Below the pieces are notes generated by a model, which was given only the letters and a program-made list of their open reading frames with translations, was not told where the DNA came from and did no database searches. DNA of 64,000 nt from Halapricum desulfuricans. GTDB taxonomy: Archaea > Halobacteriota > Halobacteria > Halobacteriales > Haloarculaceae. This document shows, one piece after another, positions 9,072 to 17,900 of this stretch. A program made the position numbers and the translations under genes. The DNA lies in contig NZ_CP064788.1 of the NCBI RefSeq assembly GCF_017094525.1, positions 2,651,030 to 2,715,029 of the forward strand, given 5' to 3'. Position 1 is the first letter of the stretch. Every line of letters begins with the position of its first letter.

Positions 9072-9595
9072 CAGACACCACCTCCCGCCGCCAGCGGCTC
9101 GATGACGCGCAGGTCCTTCTCCTCGGCCACCTGCCGCACGGCCGCGAGCGTCTCCTCGACGGCACCCTGATCGGTCTTCAGCCGGAGTCGGGCGCTGGAC
9201 TCGCTCTCGGCACCTTCCGGCGCGGACAGCGACAGGTCCGCGACGGCACCGTTCTCAGCGCGCAGTTGCGAGAGCGTGTCCGACAGATCGGTATCGACGA
9301 GATGGCCGACCAGCAAGACTGTCAGTTCCTCGCTGTAGCGTTCCTGCCCGGCCTGAACGACGTTGACGCCGGCCTCGCGCAGCGCCTCGACGATCGTCTC
9401 GAACCGCTCCGGCGTCGCCTCCAGGTCCACCTCCACGGGGATCCGACCCCGAGGGGTGAGGTTGCCCCGCTCGTGGAAGATCGACAGCAGGTTCCCGCCG
9501 TTGTCGGCGATCGGCTCCAGCGCGGCCAGCAGTTCACCAGGCTCGTCGGCCAGTTCGAGTCGAACCGTGTAGGACTGGGTGCGCGCCTCGCTCAT
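9071..9595 (-). CDS. ACT-domain regulatory protein, partner of hom copy 2
   Basis: The 174-residue paralogue of the protein at 6751-7278 is nearly identical through the ACT domain and differs mainly in a short stretch around residues 105-130. The start is followed by MSEARTQSYTVRLEL. The bases just upstream of both ACT genes (minus strand GGGGTGAGCGTCCG) are also the same, so the duplicated block includes the translation-initiation region. It is coupled to hom copy 2 by TGATG. Confidence 0.85.
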   Translation of the reverse strand: MSEARTQSYTVRLELADEPGELLAALEPIADNGGNLLSIFHERGNLTPRGRIPVEVDLEATPERFETIVEALREAGVNVVQAGQERYSEELTVLLVGHLVDTDLSDTLSQLRAENGAVADLSLSAPEGAESESSARLRLKTDQGAVEETLAAVRQVAEEKDLRVIEPLAAGGGV

Positions 9596-9702
9596 CGGAC
9601 GCTCACCCCGGGATCGGAAACGCTCATGTTGGGTTCAACTGGTCGCGGCGATTGTAAGTCAATTTCGTCTCTGGGGCGCTGTGCGAGGTGTCGGCCACGG
9701 CT

Positions 9703-10968
9703 CTAGCCGATATACTCGAACAGCGTCCCGAGCAACAGCCCGGCCCACAGCAGGAGCCCGGCGACGAGCAGGCGGTTCCGGTGGGTGTCGGCGGTCGCGC
9801 GCTGGGCGGCCCCGCCGGCGATCAGCCCCAGCGCCAGGACGACCCCCACCCGCTGGAGGACGATCTCGATCGGCAGCACCTCGACGCCGAGATAGCCGTA
9901 ATCCAGGAAGAACGCGACCGAGAGCGCGCTCGCACCCGTGACAGCGGCGTCCATCCGTCGCCGGATGCCGCTGGCGAACGCGTAGGTCACGATCGGAATC
10001 CCGACCGCAACGAACGGATACAGCAGGGCTGCGATCGCGTGCATCGACAGGGCGGGCACGTACCACTCCAGCAGGACGCCGGCAGCGCGAACGCCCAGCA
10101 CGAGCGCGACGATACTGCCAAAAAGCAGGCCGTGACGAACGGTCACCCGGTCGACGACCGCCCGGATCCGCCTGCGATCGACCGCGGTGAGTCGCTGTCG
10201 CCAGAGCTCCCGTGCGGAGACGAGTCCGAGCCCGACGGGAATCGCGACGAACAGCTCGACGACCGTCGCCCAGCCGTCGGCGTCCGAGGGCCCGTCGTTG
10301 TCGAGATACGCCCGCCAGACGCGCTCGACGTACGGTTCGGACATGAGATCCCGTTCGACCTGTCGTTGCCCCCGCTGGACGCCGTCGACGGCGTGGCGGA
10401 GCGTGAACCAGTCGAAGTGCTCGGTATGCACCTGCATGGCGACCCACGGCTCCTCGTCGGGAACCGGGGACTCGTAGAGGCGGATGTGCGTCCGGTAGCC
10501 GTAGTAATCCCCGTTGTGGAGCTGGTCGGTCTCGCGGATCCACTCGCCGGACTCCCCGTCGTGGACGTAGGCGTAGCGGGCAGTCCCGGTCGTCTCGCCC
10601 CACTCGATTGTCGTCCCGGTGAGGTTGAACCCCTCGGGGACCGGATCGGTCGGCTCGGCCGGTCGCTGTGTCTCGTCAGTCCGGTTCCAGGTATGCTCGT
10701 CGCTCGAGCGCAGCAGCTCGACGACGGTGTCGGCGTCCTCGCGGACGACCACGTTGATCGGGCTGCGCTTTCTGAACTCCCGGCTGGGGCTGAGATACGT
10801 CCAGACGCCGCTGTCGTCGCCCTCGAAGCGGAACAGCTCGCGCTCGTCGCTGTCGGCCGTCTCGGGTGGCAGCGTCTGTACCGTCGGGGTCGTGAACACG
10901 ACGAGAACCGCGCCGAAGACGACCGCCAGCGCGAGTATCGTCCCGGCTATCCTGACGCTGCGACGCAT
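9703..10968 (-). CDS. Polytopic membrane protein with a large N-terminal outside domain, unknown function
   Basis: The 421-residue protein starts with a signal-anchor helix (IAGTILALAVVFGAVLVVF, about residues 6-24), followed by an exposed domain of about 190 residues rich in acidic and aromatic residues, and then six or so TM helices from about residue 220 to the end. The start at 10968 places the hydrophobic segment at the N-terminus; the longer frame upstream runs into the divergent kinase gene and is not credible. It is transcribed divergently from the AarF-type kinase gene. I do not recognise the family. Confidence 0.75.
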   Translation of the reverse strand: MRRSVRIAGTILALAVVFGAVLVVFTTPTVQTLPPETADSDERELFRFEGDDSGVWTYLSPSREFRKRSPINVVVREDADTVVELLRSSDEHTWNRTDETQRPAEPTDPVPEGFNLTGTTIEWGETTGTARYAYVHDGESGEWIRETDQLHNGDYYGYRTHIRLYESPVPDEEPWVAMQVHTEHFDWFTLRHAVDGVQRGQRQVERDLMSEPYVERVWRAYLDNDGPSDADGWATVVELFVAIPVGLGLVSARELWRQRLTAVDRRRIRAVVDRVTVRHGLLFGSIVALVLGVRAAGVLLEWYVPALSMHAIAALLYPFVAVGIPIVTYAFASGIRRRMDAAVTGASALSVAFFLDYGYLGVEVLPIEIVLQRVGVVLALGLIAGGAAQRATADTHRNRLLVAGLLLWAGLLLGTLFEYIG

Positions 10969-11065
10969 AGTCACGATATCGAGACGCCACGAGTATGGTT
11001 CTACTGGTCGATCGCGGCCGAGAGCCAACCTACAAGGCCGGCCGGCACGTGGAGACACCAACGCG

Positions 11066-12856
11066 ATGCAGCCTGAGTCGTCGGGGCGGACCGCCGAGCG
11101 ATCGAGTGCTGAATCGGAGGCTCCAGCCGCCGGTCTGCAGGCCGCCTCGGCGACCGGGACGGGTGTCCGGCTTCGGGCGCTGTGGCGGCTGCTGGTCGTC
11201 GTCAGGACGTTCCTGCCGCTTGCGATCGCCTGGTGGCGCGACCGTCGTCGGTACCTGCTTTTCGGCGGCCGGCGTGACGTCTCGGACGAACAGCGCCGCG
11301 AGCGGGCCGAGTACCTGCTCTCGGCGTTCGTCTCGCTCGGCCCGACGTTCATCAAGCTCGGGCAACTGCTCTCGACGCGCCCGGACGTGCTCCCGCGGGC
11401 GTACGTGGACGTGCTCTCCCGACTGCAGGACCGGGTGCCGCCTGACCCCTGGACAGAGGTCGAACCGTTGCTGGAGGGGGAGATCGGCGACGTCGAGTCG
11501 GTCTTCGACTCGTTCGACCGCGAGCCGATTAGCGGGGCGAGCCTCGGGCAGGTCTACACCGCGAACCTCGACGGCCAGCGCGTGGCGGTGAAGGTCCTGC
11601 GGCCGGGCATCAGACGACGCGTCGAGGCCGACATCCGCGTGCTGTCGGTGCTCGTCCCGGTGCTTGCCAGGTTTGCACCCCGATCCCAGCAGTTCACGCT
11701 TGAGAACCTCACCGAGGAGTTCGCGGCCTCGATCCGCCGGGAGATGGACTACGAGCTGGAGGCACAGACCCTCGAGCGGATCGCCGAGAACTTCGCCGAC
11801 GACCCGAAGATCCGCCTCCCTGAGGTCGAACACGAGTACTTGACCGACCGCGTACTCGTCATGGAATACGTCGACGGGATCAAGATCACCGACCTCGACG
11901 CGCTCGAACGCGAGGGGATCGACCGGTCGACGGTCGTCGAACGGCTGGAAGACGCCTACATCAGGATGATCGCCGAGCACGGGCTCTTTCACGCCGATCC
12001 CCATCCAGGGAATCTGGCGGTCCAGCCCGACGGGACGATCGTCTTCTACGACTTCGGGATGGCGGGGCGACTCGACGATCGGACCCGCGAGCAACTGTTC
12101 GAGTTCTACGTCGCCGTCGCCGAGGACGACGTCGACCGGATGATCGACGCGTTCGTCGCGATGGGCGCGCTCGATCCGAACGCCGACCGACAGCTGATGA
12201 CGGAGGCGTTCGGGCTCGTGCTGGACAGCTACCGGGGCGAGGACATCAGCCAGTACCAGGTGGCCGAGCTGTTCGAGCAGTTCCAGGGGACGATGCAGGA
12301 GATGCCGATACGGCTCCCGCAGAACCTCGCGCTGGTCGTCCGCGTCTCGAGCGTCCTCGAGGGGGTCTGTCGGACGCTCGACCCCGAGTTCGACTTCATC
12401 AGCGTCGTCAGGGAGTACGTCGCCGAGCGCGCGACTGAGACGGCGACGACAGAGCGAGTCCGCGAGGAACTTCGCTCGCGTGCGGTCGATCTCGAACGGA
12501 GCGTGCGGCGTCTCCCCGGACAGGTCGACGCCGCCCTCGATCGCGAGGAACGCGGCGCGCTCGGAATCTCGATGGATATCGAGTCCGACGACGACGTCTT
12601 CGGTCGGCTGGCCCGGCAGGTCGTGTTCGGGAGCGCGACCGCGGCCGCCGTCGTCGCCACTGCGGGCCTGTACGGCGTCGGCAACGGGACATGGGCGGCC
12701 ATCGGCGGGGGCACGGCGCTGGTGCTCGGCGCGCTCACGAAGCGAGCGTTCGCGACCGACGGACCGCGGCGGGACGTCCAGGCCGGCACCACGATGGCCC
12801 AGCGTAGCCTCCGGGGTCGAAAGCAGGGCGACAGCGAAAGGCAGCGCGGCCGGTGA
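11066..12856 (+). CDS. ABC1/AarF/UbiB-family atypical kinase
   Basis: The 596-residue protein has the family's KxGQ motif (FIKLGQLLSTRPDVLP), the alanine-rich nucleotide loop ASLGQVY, the VAVKVLRPG lysine, the catalytic segment HADPHPGN and DFGM. A C-terminal pair of TM helices (about residues 510-560) would anchor it in the membrane. Relatives act on isoprenoid lipids such as quinones or in lipid homeostasis; the haloarchaeal substrate is not known. The start at 11066 follows from the family alignment; the frame is open further upstream over the divergent gene. Confidence 0.88.
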   Translation: MQPESSGRTAERSSAESEAPAAGLQAASATGTGVRLRALWRLLVVVRTFLPLAIAWWRDRRRYLLFGGRRDVSDEQRRERAEYLLSAFVSLGPTFIKLGQLLSTRPDVLPRAYVDVLSRLQDRVPPDPWTEVEPLLEGEIGDVESVFDSFDREPISGASLGQVYTANLDGQRVAVKVLRPGIRRRVEADIRVLSVLVPVLARFAPRSQQFTLENLTEEFAASIRREMDYELEAQTLERIAENFADDPKIRLPEVEHEYLTDRVLVMEYVDGIKITDLDALEREGIDRSTVVERLEDAYIRMIAEHGLFHADPHPGNLAVQPDGTIVFYDFGMAGRLDDRTREQLFEFYVAVAEDDVDRMIDAFVAMGALDPNADRQLMTEAFGLVLDSYRGEDISQYQVAELFEQFQGTMQEMPIRLPQNLALVVRVSSVLEGVCRTLDPEFDFISVVREYVAERATETATTERVREELRSRAVDLERSVRRLPGQVDAALDREERGALGISMDIESDDDVFGRLARQVVFGSATAAAVVATAGLYGVGNGTWAAIGGGTALVLGALTKRAFATDGPRRDVQAGTTMAQRSLRGRKQGDSERQRGR

Positions 12857-12910
12857 GCGAACCGCGTCGCCGATCGAGCCACCGGATTCGATGTCCCGGG
12901 CACGGCCGAT

Positions 12911-12932
12911 GGATTTCTTTTCGGGTTTCTAA
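12911..12932 (+). terminator. T-rich stop region after the AarF kinase gene
   Basis: The sequence GGATTTCTTTTCGGGTTTCT about 55 bases past the stop codon is the kind of short T-run cluster that ends archaeal transcripts. There is no clear hairpin. Confidence 0.35.
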
Positions 12933-12949
12933 CTGTTTCGGACGGAATC

Positions 12950-12962
12950 AGAAATTTTAACC
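12950..12962 (+). promoter_or_regulatory. TATA box upstream of the TFB gene and its leader ORF
   Basis: The sequence AGAAATTTTAACC stands out in GC-rich DNA. Its distance of about 30 bases to the ATG at 12989 predicts a leaderless transcript beginning at a 22-codon ORF rather than at the TFB start. Confidence 0.55.
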
Positions 12963-12988
12963 TGTTTCTTCGTTCTATCATCGGCTGT

Positions 12989-13057
12989 ATGCTGTCACGG
13001 GGGTGGCCGTGCGGAGGTCGTGGGGACCTGTCGGTACCGATCGTGGCGGCCGTGTGA
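12989..13057 (+). CDS. Possible 22-residue leader ORF before TFB
   Basis: ATG at 12989 opens a frame MLSRGWPCGGRGDLSVPIVA and two further residues, ending TGA at 13055-13057. After one codon the TFB ATG follows in the same frame. The upstream TATA box is placed so that transcription would begin almost at this ATG. It may be a translated leader that affects TFB translation. It may equally be chance; nothing in the peptide is recognisable. Confidence 0.3.
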   Translation: MLSRGWPCGGRGDLSVPIVAAV

Positions 13058-13060
13058 GAC

Positions 13061-13999
13061 ATGTATCGAGGACCTCTGTCGTCTGCGGACAGTCGCATCG
13101 ACACCTGCCCGGAGTGTGGCGGTCGCGTGACAGGCGGAGCCGAACGCGTGTGTCAGGCGTGTGGGCTCGTGCTCGAGGCCTCGCCGCCCGACCGGCGTCC
13201 GCGACAGACGCGGCCGCGAGCGCGCGACGGCGGCCGCGGGACTGGTGCGCCATTGCGTCCGGCACGTCCGAACCAGCGGCTCACCACGCGAGTGGGGCGG
13301 CGACGGGACGCACGCGGACGGCCCGTCTCGGCCCGGACGCGGCGTCGCCTGCACAGACAGCGGACACAGCACCGGCGGGCCGCCCGGGCGGCGAACAAGG
13401 AGACGCTCCGGCCGGGGCTCTCCGAGATCGCCCGCGTGTGCGCGGTGCTGGATGTCTCCGATAGCGTCCGTGCGAGCGCGAGCGTGCTGTTCCGGCGGGC
13501 ACTCGGGGAGCATCTGCTGTACGGCCGGGCCTACGAGTCGATCGCCGGTGCGACGGTCTATCTGGGAGCCCGACAGGTCGACGTCGTGCGGACGCTCACC
13601 GAAGTGGCGAACGCGAGTCGGTGTCCCAACACCACCGTCGTTCGTGACGTCCGGTTTCTCCAGCGTGAACTGAAAATCGCCGTCGGCCCGCTCTCGGCGG
13701 CCGTGTACCTCCCGCGGTTGCGGTCGGCGCTCGGCCTCGACGAGCGGGCCGTCCGGTCGGCGCGCAGGCTTCTCGAGGCCGCGATCGCGGAGAACCTTCA
13801 CAGCGGGCGCGACCCGAAAGGCGTCGCCGCCGGCGCGCTGTACACCGTCTCGCGACTCGACGGCTGCGCTGCGGACCTCAGACAGACCGAGGTCGCGGCG
13901 GCGGCCGACGTCTCCCCGGAGACCGTCCGCACGCGGTTCGACGAGTTCGCGTCGTGCTGTCCGGAGGTGCTCGCCGGCGGGAACGCGGCGTCCCCGTAG
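13061..13999 (+). CDS. tfb: Divergent transcription initiation factor B (TFB) paralogue
   Basis: The 312-residue protein has an N-terminal zinc ribbon (CPECGG...CQACGL, residues about 18-36), a B-linker region and two cyclin folds (about 118-205 and 215-300). The TFB core recognises promoters with TBP and recruits RNA polymerase; haloarchaea carry many paralogues for different gene sets. The segment between ribbon and core is unusually rich in arginine and lacks the common acidic spacer, although a degenerate LTTRVGRR... SARTRRRL B-reader-like stretch is visible. It stands alone, convergent with a DUF89 gene. Confidence 0.87.
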   Translation: MYRGPLSSADSRIDTCPECGGRVTGGAERVCQACGLVLEASPPDRRPRQTRPRARDGGRGTGAPLRPARPNQRLTTRVGRRRDARGRPVSARTRRRLHRQRTQHRRAARAANKETLRPGLSEIARVCAVLDVSDSVRASASVLFRRALGEHLLYGRAYESIAGATVYLGARQVDVVRTLTEVANASRCPNTTVVRDVRFLQRELKIAVGPLSAAVYLPRLRSALGLDERAVRSARRLLEAAIAENLHSGRDPKGVAAGALYTVSRLDGCAADLRQTEVAAAADVSPETVRTRFDEFASCCPEVLAGGNAASP

Positions 14000-14013
14000 C
14001 CGTCGCGTCGCGG

Positions 14014-14835
14014 TCACGCGACGACGATGCTCCCCTCCGGCGCGCCGACGCTGTCGGCGACGACGCCGCACTTGACCAGAAACAGGAAGTAGACGTCGGC
14101 GTCGACGTCGCTGAACAGTTCGTAGTTGCCCTGGCCCTTGCTGATGACGACGTCGGCCTCGCGGAGGCGCTGGTCGAACCGCTCGGAGATCGTCCCGACG
14201 CCGTCGGCCCCGCGCGTTCGCACGCTCGCAACGTCCCCCAGCCCGACGGCACGCGCCTCCGCCGCCGTCGCGTCGTTGAGAAACGGTCGGTCCTTGACGA
14301 CGACCTCGACGTCGGCGTCGAGGCGTTCGATCAGCAGCCGATCGAGGACGATCTCGCCGGCGTTATCGGCCAGATACAGCACGTCCGAGGCCGTCTCGAG
14401 GTCGGCACGCAGTTCGTCGAGTCGGTCCACCGCGAAGGGCTGCTCGAGGACGTCCTCGATCGTCGCCTCAATGTCGACGTCGTGGCCCGGGCCGACGTCG
14501 ATGACGTTGCCGGCGATCGCCAGCCGGACGCCGTGTTCGAAGGGGTCGTCGGCGCGTTCGAGGCCCGCCCGCAGCTCCGGCACGAGGCCCTCGACGGTCT
14601 CGTTTGCGACGCGTTTGTGCTCGGCGAACGGGTCGCCGTCGCCGGTTTCCTCGCGGACGATCGACTGCGCTCGCGCGGCGATCTGCATCGGCGTCGCCGC
14701 GAACGACATCTCGCTGATCGCCGCCGCCGCCCGTCGCAGGACGCGCTCGCGGGTCGCGTCGCTCGCGTCGGTCTGCTGGGCTGTCTCGAGGGTCTGTCGC
14801 AGGACACAGGGTGCACACTGCAGGTTCGCGTCCAT
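14014..14835 (-). CDS. DUF89/ARMT1-type metal-dependent phosphatase
   Basis: The 273-residue protein begins MDANLQCAPCVLRQTLETA, the typical N-terminus of archaeal DUF89 proteins, and contains LYLADNAGEIVLD and KGQGNYE, metal- and phosphate-site motifs of the family. DUF89 enzymes are thought to hydrolyse damaged or surplus phosphometabolites. The start at 14835 is chosen over an ATG five codons upstream because of the family N-terminus. It is convergent with tfb and its product should be cytoplasmic. Confidence 0.87.
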   Translation of the reverse strand: MDANLQCAPCVLRQTLETAQQTDASDATRERVLRRAAAAISEMSFAATPMQIAARAQSIVREETGDGDPFAEHKRVANETVEGLVPELRAGLERADDPFEHGVRLAIAGNVIDVGPGHDVDIEATIEDVLEQPFAVDRLDELRADLETASDVLYLADNAGEIVLDRLLIERLDADVEVVVKDRPFLNDATAAEARAVGLGDVASVRTRGADGVGTISERFDQRLREADVVISKGQGNYELFSDVDADVYFLFLVKCGVVADSVGAPEGSIVVA

Positions 14836-14906
14836 GTCCGGACGGTCCACGGCGAGGACGAAAACAGCGACGATCGCGCTCGGAGAGGGCTGTGGCTATC
14901 GGGCGT

Positions 14907-14946
14907 GAAAAAATGAAAAATCGTCAGGAGTCAGCGGCTGCTGACT
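14907..14946 (-). terminator. Terminator of S-layer gene 1
   Basis: On the minus strand, the stem AGTCAGC/GCTGACT (14929-14946) begins at the TAA stop codon and is followed by GATTTTTCATTTTTTC. A hairpin with oligo-T tracts fits archaeal termination. The same sequence ends S-layer gene 2. Confidence 0.75.
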
Positions 14947-17900
14947 TAGTTGTTGCGGCGGGCCGCGAGCATCGCAGCACCGAGCAGCGCGACGAGCGCG
15001 ACGGCGATACCGAAGCCGGGTCCGTCACCGTCACCTGCGTCGGTGGTGGTGTCGGCCGGTTCTTCGGTCGGCTCCTCGGTCTCGGTCGGTTCCGGCGTCG
15101 GTTCCGGCGTCGGCTCCGGCGTCGGTTCCGGCGTCGGTTCCGGCGTCGGCGTTGGCTCTTCCTCGGCCTCGACGACTACGCCGTCGGTCGTGTCGTCCAG
15201 AGTGTAGCCAGTGCCGGTCGTCCGCACTTCGAATTCATCGTCGACCGGGCGGTCGCTGAAGTCGAAGGTCGCGCTGAACGTGCCGTCCGCTTGGACGACG
15301 ACGTCCTTCATCTGCTTGAGGTACCCAGCGTCACCCGTGCCGGTGGCACGGACGTCGAACTCGGTCCCGGGCGCGAGCGTGGTCGTGCCGGTGATCGTCT
15401 GGTTCTCGGCGCTCTCGACGACCACGTAGTCCTCGTCATCGACTTCCTCGGTGTCGAATTCGACGTCAGGATCGACCATCTCGAACTCGGTCGTCATCGT
15501 CTCGTAGAGGTCCGTCCCGTCGTCATCCCAGTCTTCATCGTCCTCGTTAAGCAACCAGGAGTCCTGAAGCGCGAACTCCATCTCGAACTCGTCACCGTCT
15601 TCGACCACTTTGTCGCCTTCGTCAAGGTTGTCAGCGATGGCGTTCGTGTCGACCACGACGTACCAGTTGCCTTCACCGTCGTAGAAGACCTCGAGGTCGT
15701 CTTTTTCGAGGTCATCCCTGAAGTCAAGCTCGTTGGCGTCTTGGTTGGAACCAGGGTTGAGCTGCTCCAGCGTCAGCGCGAAGTTATCGGCGAGGTTGTC
15801 AGAGTCGACATCGGAATCGTATTCCTCAAGCGCGGTCCAGAAGGCGTCAGTCGCGACGCCGTCCTCGTCGACGGAGTCCTCGTCAACTTCGACAAGGCCT
15901 TCAAGACCGGAGCCGCTGATCTGGGCGACCATCGTGTCGCCGGTGGCAAGCGAGGTCGACTCGGTCAGCTCGCCGTCTTCGGCGGCCGTGGTGACGTCAC
16001 CGATCGTCTCGATGTCGCCCGCGTTGCTGTCCGAGATCGTCCAGGTGTTCAGCGATTCGAGCGAGGGCTCCTCAACGAACAGCGACGCCACGTCGTCCGG
16101 GCTGTCGATGGCGTCCGCGTACGCACCATCACCGACGATGGAGGAGACCGTGTAGCCACCCGTGTCAAGCACGGAACTCAGATCGTCCCAGCCCTGGCCG
16201 CTGGCTTTAACCGAAATGGTGTCGTCTTCTTCCTCTTTGTCGACCCACACATCGTCCTTGGGAGTACCGTCACCAGCAGCAGCGGTGTCGAAGTAGACGA
16301 TGACTTCGCCGTCACCGTCGTCTTCGACGGTCGCGTTCAGCTGGTACCCGTCTTCCTCGTAGTCGCCGATGGCGAGCGTCCCGATATCACCCTCAGCTTC
16401 GCCGTCGAAGCTCAGGACCATCTCGGTGACGTCACCCTGAGCGACGTCCTCGACACTCTCGATCGTGACCTCGCCGTCACCGACGTCGGTCACCGTGATC
16501 GAGTCGGAATCGGACGCGTCCGTGTCGGCGACATCGAAGTCGAAGTCGTAGTCACCGGCGTCCTGGCCGTCGAAGTCAGCATCAATCGACTCGCCATCCG
16601 CAGCTGGGACGACAACGTAGTCCGGATCGTCGTCTTCCTCGACTGCCTTCGTGGCGGACGGGAAGATCTCGTCAAGCGTGTCGTACTCGACTTCGCTGCC
16701 GTCGAGTTCGGCACTGATCTCGACATCGAACTCGGGGCGCAGCGACTCGATGTCGATAGCGGTGGTCTCGTCGTTGCCGACCTGATCGTTGTCCTCATCG
16801 AATTCGGCGCTCAGATCCTGCGTTAGCAGCTCGAACTCAGTCATATCCTCCCCAGGGGAGGCACTGAAGCTGCCACCGGCGAGGAACTGTCCGCCCGAAC
16901 GAAGGACGTAGAAGCCCTCACCGCGCAGGCGATCAGTTTCCACATTGATGAACAAGTCATTGCCAACTTCGTACGACCGGGCCTGACCGGTGGTCACTGG
17001 GTCACCGTCACTGCCTCGATCCTGCACGATGCGAACATCGACCTGGTCACCGGGGGCAACACCGGTGCCAGACAGGTCGATCGCGACTTCCTGACCGATC
17101 CAGGCGAGTTGGCCGTTGGTTTCCAGCGTCGCGTCCGTCGCGGTCGCAGTGAAGTTACCGGGCGAGTCGTTCGTGTTCCCGACCGCGTCAGTGAGTGACG
17201 TGAAATTCACGAGGAGGTCTTCGCTCGGTGTGACGTCCCGTTCGAGTTCCACGGTCACTTCGCCGTTCGTGGCATCCGCGTCCACGTTCGAATAGCTCAG
17301 TTCGCTTCCGTCAGCGTACACCGACAGATCACTACTAACATCCGTCGAATCGAGAGGTTCACTGAAGCTGATCTTGAGACGGCTCTCACCAGTAGCGGAG
17401 TCCTCGTACTCGGAGGCCGCATCGATCTCGGGGGGCGTCGTATCGGGTAACGCTTCGCCCGTCCACGGTGCATACTCTACGTTGGAGGTCACGGACGCGC
17501 CGCTACCGGGACCATCTCCACCCGGTCCATCAACTGCACCCCACCAGTTCGAGGTGGCATCGACATTGCTTGAGGTCTGCTTGAGATTTGGACCATCAAC
17601 ATCAACAGAAACACCTTCGGAAACATCAGCGATGTTGTTTTCAGTGACGACGGTACTACTGGCGACATCAGACGCTACTTCGACACCAGTACCGCCGTCG
17701 TTCACCAAGCTAAATCCAGAGACCGTTACGTCTGGTACATCAATATCAATCACAGGCTGCTCCGAATTAGGTGCGTCAATAGTCGTCTCTCCAGCACCGT
17801 CCGTCGATTCGACCGTGACATCCTCCGTGTTGATGCTCACTCTCTCGTTGTAGGTGCCAGGCGAGACCTCAATCGTTTCTCCCGAGCTGGCCTCACTGTT

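Noticed and set aside
8265-9170. Plus-strand frame opposite hom copy 2
   Set aside because: It is antisense to a clear homoserine dehydrogenase; the translation is low-complexity.
15088-15157. Short regular repeats considered as CRISPR
   Set aside because: The unit is 12 bp without spacers and codes in frame for Pro-Thr-Pro-Glu; no CRISPR array is present anywhere in the window.
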